A model generated the notes under the pieces. That model was given only the letters and a program-made list of their open reading frames with translations. It made no database searches and was not told the DNA's origin. The position numbers were made by a program, and so were the translations under genes. A stretch of DNA of 64,000 nt from Undaria pinnatifida. Lineage: Eukaryota; Sar; Phaeophyceae; Laminariales; Alariaceae. Where the stretch lies: NCBI GenBank assembly GCA_012845835.1, contig JABAKD010000002.1:23292518-23356517 (forward strand), read 5' to 3'. Shown one piece after another: positions 48,947-60,900 of this stretch; the stretch's first letter is position 1; each line of letters starts with the position of its first letter.

Positions 48947-51900
48947 GTAAGATACGCTAGTCGGCGGCGAGATAGTGAGTGTCTCGGAATTTTTTGGGTC
49001 GGCCTTGATGAGACATTCCTTCTCTACACAGCAAACACTAATTCCAAGTGCTTTGTAGTTGATGCTTTGGTCTTGCCAGGTAGCAGGGTAGTTATTACTT
49101 CGGCTTTGTGTGTCACGGCACAGGGAACGAAACGAGCAGGTGTTTGTATTTTTCCCCAGATTTTGGGGTTTAGATACGTACGAGTACTGCTATTAATACG
49201 AGTATTTGCCTTCGACAGCCTTTTGCTGCTGTACGGCCAACAGCCGAGGGCACGCTACCGAGCGAGGTGGCCGAGACCTGCACCCGGCGGTGAACAAGCG
49301 CACACGATTATGTAGATATGAATGTGCCGGGTACGTCATGTTACACGTGGCCGTCATGGGATGTAGGAGGAGCAGGTTCGATTTCGATTTCCTGCTGTTT
49401 TTTGTCGGTATGGTATCAGCAAGCAAAAATGAAAACAGGTCGTAATGCTGTATGTGTGTACCGCTGTACTCTGCACTTTAAAATCCCGTCGCCTTTCAAA
49501 AATGTTGCGTCCCACCAGGTCCCCACATGGTCAAATCCCGTCATCGGTCCTGATATTATACAAAGGTGCAGAGTGTTGGGTATAAAGGCGCACTCGACAG
49601 GATGACAGCACGATTCATCTGTGCGTTGCGCCGCAAACCCGGAACTTGAGTCCACGTACGTATTATATCTATAAAAATATATACGCCTATAAGATGTGTC
49701 GGATTGATTGCATTGCTTGGACGGGCGAACTGCGCCCCAAGTTGACTTGACTTTCTTTCAAGGTTGGCTGTCGTAGCAACCTTGCGAAACCAGCCAAGTA
49801 GCCGACCTTCGTCGATTTCGTATCGTGAAGTCAGGCTAAAACAGACGAAGCAATCCTAAAATAAACTATACGAGCCGAGGGGGGCCCGTGTGCGGCGCCG
49901 GCAGAACGCCCGCGGCAGTTTAACGCTATTCCTGGTTTCGAGTATTGCATTGTTGTTGGGTTTTTTTCGCACACTTCTCTTTTCCAGCTTCTGGACAAGC
50001 CGTGGTCACAGCTGTCGACCCTTCCCCCCCCGGTTCTTGCCTTCAATTTTATCGCGCATAGGGTTCAGGAATCCCACTGCTCGTCGATTTTTCATCAAGT
50101 GTTGCTAACTCTCGCCCTCGCGCTTTCCGCAAGTCAATTTGTGCGCAAGAAAAAGTCCCCACGAATGTATACGAGTGTGCACTCGGGGGGATTCGAACTC
50201 ACGAAACTGACCTATACCAGGCTCGAAGATAACCTGATACGCCACCGGGGCCACGGGCTTTGTACTCCCTCGTAACTGCCTTAATTTTACGATCCTAGTA
50301 CCAAACAAAAACATGAGAAAACCAACAAGCCTTCCTACAAACAAGAAACCCAAAAGTCGGATAGGTGGCAAGGTTGAGGTTGCATCTGCCTATAAGTGTA
50401 ATTGCCTAGCCAACTTGTAACTAGTCGGCGGCTTACCATTGGTGGACTCAGAGCCGTAGTCAAAGATGGCTTGAAGCTGTCGCTATATCATCGGATCTCG
50501 CGCGCAGCAAGATATTTAATGTTTGTTACCAGTCGTGAACTCGTCAACTTCTCCGGAACACCTCCGCACACTTTTGGCCAGTTACGGCTTGGAAACGCTT
50601 TGCTTGATGTCAGCTCGTCAGCGCAACCCACGAAGGGGTGCTGTTCGGTTCTTACCTGCTACGTACCGGTAACAGGTCACACAATCCTTGCGTTCGTGTA
50701 TTTGCAAGCCGGTCGCCCCGGTGGCGTATCAGGTTATCCTCGAGCTTGGTATAGGTCAGTTTCGTGAGTTCGAATCCCCCCGAGTGCATACTCGAATATA
50801 TTCGTGGGGACTTTTTCTTGTGCACAAATTGACTTGCGGACAGCGCGAGAGCGTGAGTTAGCAACACTCGATGAAACAGCGACGAGCAGTGGGATTGCTG
50901 AACCCTATACGCGATAAAAATTGAAGGCAAGAACTGGGGGGAAGAAGGGACGACACCTGTGATCACGGCTTGTCCAGAAGCTGGAAAGTAGATGTGTGTG
51001 AAGAAAAAAATATATATACTTCGGAGTATATAATATATGCCCACTGGATATGGGTCGTCTATCGTGTGCTGACATGTGTGTCGAAGTTTGTATGATCATC
51101 GTCTAGGTTTTGGCGTGCCACGGCCGGTGGTTCCGCCCGTACTTGCTTGTCCTCGATCGCTAGCCGTTGGCATGGCCGAGGGGCTATTTTTCCTATTCTG
51201 AATATTGGCCCTCGCGGCGTACCCGTTTTTTCCCTGGGGTATTCCTCAGCTCCAGAGTGACTGGAGGCTGTCCTGTGACCACGGACTTGATTATGCGAAT
51301 TAATGTGATAACAACAACACCAACAACAACAACAACAACTTTCGCTATTATTTATTACTTGCCGATTTCCTGCTGTCTGCCCCCCCGACCACACCAACAA
51401 CGAAAAAGCTTGCAAACTTATTAGACTACTTCGTACAGCAGTAGTGAGGCGGCTCCCAATAGTAGTGCCGGTGGCATAGTGCCACTGCCCGCTCTAGCGA
51501 ACATGTCGCTTGACGGTGTAGCTGTGATCCGTCAAGGCATCTTCGGGCTTATCATACTAGTTTTAGTGTGTGGATTGGAGTTCCTTGACGTTTGTCCGTC
51601 AAGGGGCAAGAAACTTCCGTCAGCCGACATATGTGCTCTTCGTGTAGTGGCGGTGAAACCGCTTGGCACGGCTACGCCTCACCAAAAATGACCTCTACCA
51701 CTGCTGTATAGTAACCGTATTGGGCTGGCACATACCGGCACTTTTTTCTTTGTTTTGATCATCACCTTTATTCTCCAGCTCAGCCCGTTAGAGCTTTCCC
51801 CTCAGCGACCTCCTGGACAAAAGCCGTGCTCACAGGTGTCTTCCCTTCTTTCCCCCCCCGGTACATGCCTTCATTTTTGCTTCGCGCATAGGGGCCAGCA

Positions 51901-54900
51901 TTCCCACTTTTCAACTTTTTATGCTCGTCGATTATCATTGAATTTTGTTAACTCACGCTCTCGCGCTTATCCGCTTTTGGGAGCCCCCCACTACTGCTGT
52001 AACCCTGTACGTAGCCTCGCTGGGGAGGACTTGTGAGTTGGCTGGACTTGGCTACCAAGTTCTAGGTAGTTTTCTTGTGGCTGGCAAAGTAAGCCGACGG
52101 GCTGACTTAGGTCTTCCTCGACAAGCGCATTACTGCTGTTGCCAGCCATAATCGCATCGGTGAGATGCGAAGACGCCGAACTCCGTCAGTTATCGTACGC
52201 AGCTAGTACCGGTAATAACTGCAATATTCTAACTATGCCTAGCAAACTACCTGGTAATAACTGGAGTCGGCGACTGTTGATGATAGTATATGCTATGCTT
52301 AGTAATTACCTTATTAATGGTAGGAAGCGTGGTGAGCTTGAGCGTTATTTTTCTCTGTCCGCTCGATCCGCCGCAAGATAAAACAAGAAAAATGAGAAAT
52401 AATAGTCAGCCAACTCATAACCTTGCGCTCGAGGCTTGAGAGGGTAAGAAAAAAAAAACGAAAAATGGCGCCGAAACGGCATCCAGACGAAGCAACCCAG
52501 TCCGCTGGGGTAAGGGAGGCATCCGAACTACAAGAACATAAGGAGCGGTAAAACACGCTCGCAGCCAGCATGGCAGTATATTCCTCGTGCTGCTGCGCGT
52601 TTTTCCCTACTACTATAAGTAGATGTTTCATGAGATCGCACGCGTCGGGGTTTTTTTTTGTCGGCCGTGTACATGGACGGGCCCCCAACAGGTTTATAAG
52701 CTTTTGCCTGATGTCGTTGGGCTAGCGATGTTGATTAGTTTATTTAATTTGCTTCGCCGTACGCTTGGCCTTTCGCTCTCGCTTTTCCCGTGGAGAGAGG
52801 GTGTGGCGATTGACGTCGTCGGACCGATGTGTAGCTACGAGCGAATGCGCGCTTCTAGTTTCCACGCCGCTAAAGAGTCCGGTAGACACCCATTTCGAGA
52901 TACCTGAAGCCGGATCATACATATCTTGCGTCCGCCGCCGCCGACCGAAAAGTAACGGACACAGACAACTTGGCGACAGTTACCAATATCCTGCTGCGCG
53001 AGTTCGTACCGACAGGTTATACTATCTTTACGCGCAATTCGATGCTATTCGACGCGGGAAGAAGTGGGTGAAGTCTTCCCCCCGGTATGGGCGCGGCCGG
53101 GCGGAAGTCTTGCGGCAACCATGCTCTTTAATACTCGTAGCGCCCGCGTCGCCTGATGTGCCTGTGGATGCTCCGGAGTTTTTAACTAGTTTAGTTTGTG
53201 CCTCTAGCCCTGCTTTGTTTCGTAGAGGACTTCCAGAAAGATACTAAAGCTTGGTGCGGAGATGGCGGTGACAGCAGCGCTACAATAGATAATTTTTGCA
53301 TTTTTCCTATTTGCTCGTGTGACGGCATTCGTTATTGTTGAGTTCCGCCCCCCCACCACCACCTCGTACCCCGCCCCCACCTCACCCCTTCCACCCCCGC
53401 TCGAGGCTCCGCCTAGATCCGGCTTTTCCGTGCCGTGCTAGCGTCGTATATACTCGCATTTTTTTCAGACCCACTCGTCGTTCAGATGCACATAACACAT
53501 GCGCATATTTTTGCTTCTTCCGTGCTTCGTTTCGCGCGAATTCGATACGAAGTTCTAATTTGTACGCCTAACATTGGTGACTTATAATAGACCCCTTTCG
53601 AGTTGCTTCAAGTGTCCGCCGACCCAACCAACGCTATTGATAGTTGACGGCAGTTACACACAGATATCCTGCTACTGCTACTGACTGTACGTGAGTTACT
53701 TGGGAGAGCTAAATCGTCTTCCTGCCAGGGTGCATTTTTTTTCTCACCGGTCTCACGTATATTCCCTGGGGTATATGCCGGCACCCATGCTCCGGGTAGG
53801 GGAGGGCAGCACTTCGACTTGTTCGCTTCAATATTCGATAAAGAGTGAAAACCGTCACCACACAACACATAGTGTACGCCTGTAGAACGTAAAGTAATGC
53901 CAAGAGATCAATATAGACTAACACTGGACTACTTACTACTTCTGATGTTTCCTCCGCTTCTCCGTTTCTTGCGTGAATCCGATTCCGAGCTTCATCATGT
54001 ATGTTTCGATCGGATATATCCGAGCCCACGCAGGCTGACCCTCTATTCTGGCCGTTTCGAGTGCGTTTCTTGACGTTTCGACTCAACCAATCATCCAGGG
54101 CCAGCAGAGGGATGGCCAAATGTTTGCTGCATGTTCTCTACGTAGCAACTGACAGAGGCGCGCACTGAGCCAGCTTCTGCTACTACATGCATGATGCCAT
54201 AATATATTACGCGCGATCGGAGTATCACACACAGCTTGCAAAGACGAGTTTTGACAAAATCTTCGAACTCACTTCAGCTAGCTGCTGGATTGTATTTTTA
54301 TTTTTATAATATGTAGATCCGAGGCTCCCTCGCAGACCGACTGTGTCTGTGTGTACAGTGATCGTGGAGAGATTTGCTGACCGTGTTCTAGGCGTGAAAC
54401 ACGGTGTCCCTGCCTTGGTCATTCAATTCCTCGAATGCTATTATAATAATGCTGCTACTTGTTGCTGTAGACCAGTCTCGTCTGGTCGATGGAATATTAG
54501 CAGTACGCGATAGCGCTGAACAAATAATTTCGTAGTTGAGAATTTCAGGCTCGATCGAGTTTTAGACGAAAATATGAGCGCGAACGACCTTCCGTAAATT
54601 TGGTGCAACTACTGTATATTCGTGAAACAGATGTACGACGCAGCTTGCAAAGCTGAGTTTCAACCATTCGATTGGTTGTACTCACAGCTGACGTTTTTCG
54701 ATTTTGATGAAAAAAAACATGAAATTCTTGTTATGGCCTTGTTGTTTGATTGCTGGTCGCTCATTGGCCGGAGATCATCATCTTGGGATGATAGGGTCCA
54801 TTCCCAGAATCATAATCGATTCACATTTCTTAGTTTTTTCTTTTCACACTCCTCCTTTCCAGCTTCTGGACAAGCCGGGGTCACAGGTGTCGTCCCTTCT

Positions 54901-57900
54901 CTCCCCCCGGTTCTCGCCTTCAATTTTTTATCGCGCATACCTGGTAGGGTTCAGCAATCCCACTGCTCGTCGATTTTCCATCGAGTATTGCTGACTCACG
55001 CTCTCGCGCTTTTTCCGCAAGTCAATTTGTACACAAGAAAAATTCCCAACGAATTTATACGAGTATGCACCGGGCGGGGCTCGAACTCACGAAACCGACC
55101 TATACCAGGCTCGAGGATAACCTGATACGCCACCGGGGCGACCGGTACATATATACAACTCCGACAACCCGGAAACGAACACGGATATATCACCAGGGGT
55201 GATACCTCCCCGCAGTGTGGAAATCCCCAATGCCACCGACCGGCCGATCTCTAATTGGCTGGGGTTCGTATATTGTTGAGCCAGCTTCACCCGGAGACGA
55301 TAGGGTCCCATCCCCGGTCCAGGGGTCATTCCATATATATCTAAAAATTAGACAAACGGGGGGAGAAAACCGAGTTCTCTCGGGTCGACACCGCCCCCCC
55401 ACGGTGTGGAAACCCCAGTTCCATTGGCTAGAATCGCTGATTGGTTCGAGCTCCACAGCGGCCCCCCACCCTAGTAGGAGGATGATAGAGGCTCACCAAC
55501 CGATGGGGGCCAGTTCCGTCGCACACGGGGGAGATAGAGCCCCATCCCCGGTTCAGAAATCCTCCGAAAATCTCTACAGCCCCAGCAACGCGGGAACTAT
55601 AACGATGATCTCCCGGGTCGATATACCTCCCCGCACGGCGTGTCAACCCCGACTCCATTGACTTATTTCTCGTGATTGGCTGCTAGGCTTTGACCCAATA
55701 AGCTCACCATTATTTCGACGAGTGGGGTTCTCTCGCATACCTCTCGCATACGGCAAACATTTGCAATGCGAGCGCAGTTCAATGAGTTATTTGCATGATA
55801 GGTCGCACAAAAAAAAACGATTTTGAGCCTATACGAGTAGCAGGTTGGCGTGCCGAGCAAGCACGCTCAAAATGAGTATGAGAGATACTCGAACAGCAAC
55901 AACAGCACCAAACGCAATATAAATGGACGAATCAGAGCCATTTGTATGCAGGATTCAGGGCCCCCCGGTTATAAGCACAATTAATTTCGAACAAAAATGG
56001 GGTGTTCCAAGAAAAACGACATGGTAATATGTGGAACTAAGACTGGCACTAAGACTGGCACGACTCGAGCATAATAACATAATAACCAACCGTGGAAAAA
56101 AGCCTGAAATTCGCCCAAAACAGTGCGTATTTGACTCACTGGCGTAATGGTCGAATGATCATGGAATACTTGCTGTCTGTGCCCGAATAGGCACCTCTTT
56201 GTCGCTCACGCGGCACCGAAAAAAACCGCTGAAAATTCCGACTTCATTCGCTTATTGGGTCAGAAACCTAAGCTCGCTAATATTCTCGAGGGTTTTCTTG
56301 CATACTGCTTGCGGAGGGCAAAAAATTGCCATGCAACCGCAACCGCAAGTCGTACCAAACGCTCGACCTCGGGGTGAATCTATGCAGTTGGTGCCCAGAG
56401 CGTCACGATAAAGCCATTCGGGATCATATGAAGAGCGGTCAAATCGCCATGTCCCGGCATACTAACAGCCATATATTGCCCACAACAGATGGGAGCGATG
56501 AGCGCCTGCTTCGGCTTGACACAGGGTGATCTTGAATCGGAGCATAATACCCCTTTTCTTTCTTCTAGCTGTATTTTCTATTATTTTCTTTCTCCACTTG
56601 ACTTGCTTTTGACGTGTGTATCCGTAGTGAAGGGTACCACGAGATATTTGTGCAGATCCCTATTTTTTATGATGCTGTATCGTCGATTGCTGTAGCGCAC
56701 GGGAGATATTGTCAAGAAGATCCCTATTACTCTGTACCATCGGTCAATTCCTGGCGAGCGCGACGAGATGACAATTTCAAGAAGATCCCTATATTTTATT
56801 ATACTGTCATCAATTTATTGCTGGCGCACGCGATGTATTGACCAGCAACAACAACAGTAGTAGCCAGCGCAATTCTTCCAACCACACAACAAAGCGTTCG
56901 AAACACTACTACCTTGATAATCACACCTACCTTTAAAAATGCATCCACGTTGCGTTTGTGGGGATAAATATACATGGAATTAGCGTGGGATATTTTTATG
57001 CGGTCCTGAAATATGGATCGGTGATCGTGGACCAATCTATACGGAACGACTCTTTTACGCTATACCTACAATGGGACCCGAAGGGTGCGCCAGCTAGCGT
57101 TGGGCTGCGAAAGCAACTGAGTTAAATCGACACACGACGCGTATGAAAATACGTGGAAGTGTGGTGAGCTAAAGCTTTATTTTTCCCCATCCGCCGGAGG
57201 ATAAAAAAAAAAAAAAAAAAAAAAAAGACTCTTTGGAGCGGCGATGATGATGAAAAAGACTGACAAAACATTGTTTCTCGTACTGCGATTTTTAAAAGCG
57301 ACTCTATTCGTTGTGTTTGTTTTCTATTTTTTTTTGTGGTCTGGCTTGTTCTTTGCTGGTTTTTTGTTGTGTTTTTTCGTACCCGGTACGCTAGCAGGTC
57401 ACTTGCTTTATACCTGGTACCTTGTTTAATTGTGATTGTTTGGTTGACTCTGTCTCACAGTCTGTGACCACATAGCAATAAGTTGTATCTCTCTAGGACG
57501 AAGAATCAGCACGGACACTGGACCCGTGTAATGATGTTAGATAGGGAACGGCCCCCCTCGAAGACAACGAACGCTCGAACAAAGAAAGGTATTTAACCTT
57601 GAAATCCGATATCGAAAGGCAACGACACAGCAGTCAGTCGTACGATGTCTACAATAGACCAAACGCTTCGAGGTGTCACAATGAAACGCCCCGGTGGCGT
57701 ATCAGGTTATCTTTGAGCCTGGTATAGGTCAGTTTCGTGAGTTCGAGCCCCGCCGAGTGCATAGTCGTACAAATTCGTTGGGACTTTTCTTGTGGACAAA
57801 TTGACTTGCGGAAAGCGCGAGAGCGCAAGTCAGCAACACTCGATGAACAACCGACGAGCAGTGGGATTGCTGGACCCTATGCGCGATAAAAAAAATGAAG

Positions 57901-60900
57901 GCAAGAACCGGGGAGGAGAAGGGACGGAACCTGTGACGCCGGCTTGTCCAGAAGCTGGAGAATGAAAGTGTGCAGAAAAAAAACAAAAAAAAAATGAAAA
58001 AACTGTGGTGGGGACGAAGTCAGAAGCCAATTTAGAAATTTTGCCAACTTGGAAATGAATGTTTTCCCAGATATGTTTTTTTAGTTCAAGCTCTGCATAG
58101 ATATGCCAAGATCCAAGAATAGCTCGGGCGTATACCGCCGAAAACACAAAAAAAATGCGCACTTCTCGCTTGTCTCGCTCAGCCCACGTACCCGATCCCG
58201 GCCAGGTGCGGAACGGATACGGCAAGGCGAGGGGCGTTTGAGCCGCCCACCGAAGACGTTGCTCGAACGAAGCTATTTGACCGAGAATTCCAGTCCCGAG
58301 AATCGCATACTGAGGCCGAGACGGAAAAAAACTCCTGACCCAATTCCCCCCAAAAAGAATGATCATGTACTGCTGGACGCGTCCGCCTCATGTTTCGGAT
58401 ATAGCAAAACATATTGCTACAGAGGTCGTCTCACTCGAATGAAGCAACGGCGTGGACGCGCGGTGTGCTGTTGCCTGTGGTGGAATTAACAATTCAATGC
58501 AAACCACACACACTCACATTCTTGTTTTTTTTTTGCCATGCTGTATCCTGTACGTTTTCTTATCTGCCTCCCGTATACTATATACTGGCTATGCGCGTCG
58601 GCCATACATGCACCATATATGCAGTTGGTGAAGTCCCAGAGAGAGGCGGCGCAGCTGCGGGATGACCGCCGGAAATTTTTGTCCTCGGTTCGCGAGAAGG
58701 AGGAGGCCCTAGAGCAGGCCATGGAGCAAGAGCGCAGAGCACAGGCAGAGGTAGAAAATCTCAGGTCAGTCAATCAGTCAGTCGCTAGTGTCGGCGACGT
58801 CTCGACACTGCCCGTACATATTTTTGTACGTACGATATGTGACTGTCTATTTATATTTTTTTATGTGTACGGGCTGTAGGTTGGGTTGGGGTTGGAGTTG
58901 GAGTTTGGTGGGTGGTGGAGGTCAATTGATCAATCGGGAGAGCAGGAGCGCAGGACTCAGGCGAAGATAGAAAGTCTCGGGTCAGCCAGCATTGATGATG
59001 AAGCTGGTGTGTTGCCGACGGTTCTGTATGTATGGTCGATACCAGGTATGATCCTGGTATATGTTTGCGTATTTATAAACGTATGAAATTTTACGTATTG
59101 CAGGGTTGGGTTGGGATGGGGTGGGGTGCGACAGCACATGGGTGGGGGGTGGGCGGTTGGGTCTTGTAGATGGGTTCGTGGATTGGGTCCACTATTAGTA
59201 GTAATTACATTTGTTCTTCGAAGTTGTGAATATCCACCGCTGCTGCTGCTGCTGCTGCTGCCTCTCGTCTTTTGTAAACGTTATTGCACGCTCCGCTTCT
59301 CAGGGGGGCCCTTGACGAAAGCATGGAGATAGCCACCTTCACACAGACAGAGCTAGAAGGTGAGGGCCAGTTATACAGCCAGCAACTGCTGCGTAACTGC
59401 TGTGTACCGGTCTGATCGTGATTGTGTTCACAGTTTCGGAACTTGAGCCAACCAGCACAAAGTATGCCATATAGTCTAGCACACATCGGACCGATGACGA
59501 CATAGACTTACTTAGTTTTGTCTTTCTCAGGGATTGCCCATCCCTGGCCTCTCAGAGCTCCAACTTCCGTATTACTTGCGGAACCTTTCCAGCTTTTCTT
59601 TGCTTTCCCTTCGTTCGATATACGAAACGCCAATAGTACATACCGGTACTACTACACCAGGAACGCCAATAGTACATACCGGTACTACTACACCAGGTTT
59701 GTACATACCATCAGATACTACGCTGTTGGATCACATGCACGCCTAGCTCAGATCAGTCCGGCTATATATGGCCCAGCAGCGCAGCGTAGCGCCGTGCGGA
59801 GCCGTGCGGAGCCATGCGGTGCGGTGCCGTGCCCTTCGCTGCGGTGCTGTGTCGCTGCGCTGTGTGCTTTCTTTCGAACATAGAGCAGTACCGGGTATAA
59901 TGCGTGTTGTTGTGTACAGAGTACTACTTACTTTTCCTCTTTTTTCTTTTTCCACATGTATTTGATCTTTCACGACCCCCTGTTTTCCCCCCACGCAAAT
60001 TACCCCCGTATTGCCGATCAGAACGTAACACCGGTAACAAAAGCACACAGCACAGCTGAGCACAACAGGGCAATTTGCTCTGCACAAGCAGCTCTTGGCA
60101 TTATCAAATCGCTGTTGGCACCAAATCGCGGGCCTCTTCTTTCTGCCCCCTTTACATATGTTTTTAGTTGCATTCTTCCTTGCCTTGCGCGAGCGTAGCG
60201 GGCGGCGTCAGCCGCCCGCGGAGCGGAGCCCTTGTAGATCAGACAGATCATGTAGATCAAGTATATTATGTAGATCATACATCTGTCGTCATGGCATGTT
60301 GAGCAGGTTATGTGTAGTACAGATCCAACCCAGGAAACATAGGTAGATCATTCAGATCATCCGATCCTCACCCGGCAACATGAATTGAAGCGTCATGCGG
60401 ATCGTATAGAACAGGGGTCTGCCTGCCCTGAAAGACACAGACCATCTATAGATCAATAGGGATCCCATCCGTCAGATGCCGTGTATCCTTGTGAAACCCT
60501 ACAACGTTCACGATCAGACTGGTACACGACTACGGTACTTCCAGCTGCATCCTATTAATAGTGTCCCGAACGCTGCGGCCTCTGGGAGTTCCAGCTACAA
60601 AGAACATTTACCAGGCAGGCATCTCGACGCCAACTGCAATTTATAGGGAATCACGGGTAACTCGAGTAACTAATTGGGGGGGGGGGGGGTGCTCATACCG
60701 TGCATGGGCGCAGGGTAGGGTAGAGATGCGTCAAATCGTTTCTCACGTTCCTCAGTCAGGGAGCTCTAAAAAAAAAACGATATTTGAGTAAACTGAAAAA
60801 ATCAACGCGACGAACAGACCCATAGGTAGGGGGCTAGCTAGGTATTAAAAATATATATTGCAGACATTATTTTTTTTTACGATTCTGACGATTGGGGTTT

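Larger units (their letters stand above)
48947..58624 (+). other. 9.7 kb first intron of the NudE-like gene
   Basis: Carries four full or near-full SINEs and one degenerate copy, a dispersed repeat block (51225-51330), a diverged roughly 200-bp tandem repeat (55195-55670), and reversed copies of the 5'-region repeats (57070-57210). 52100-54200 and 55700-57050 show no recognisable feature. Confidence 0.65.

Noticed and set aside
56326..56529. Possible Cys/His zinc-finger frame (CSWCPERH)
   Set aside because: Single short frame inside the 9.7 kb intron without splice sites in phase or a second finger.
57687..57762. Functional tRNA gene
   Set aside because: A- and B-boxes are present, but the same head recurs in at least three other copies joined to one body and A-rich tail, so it is a SINE.
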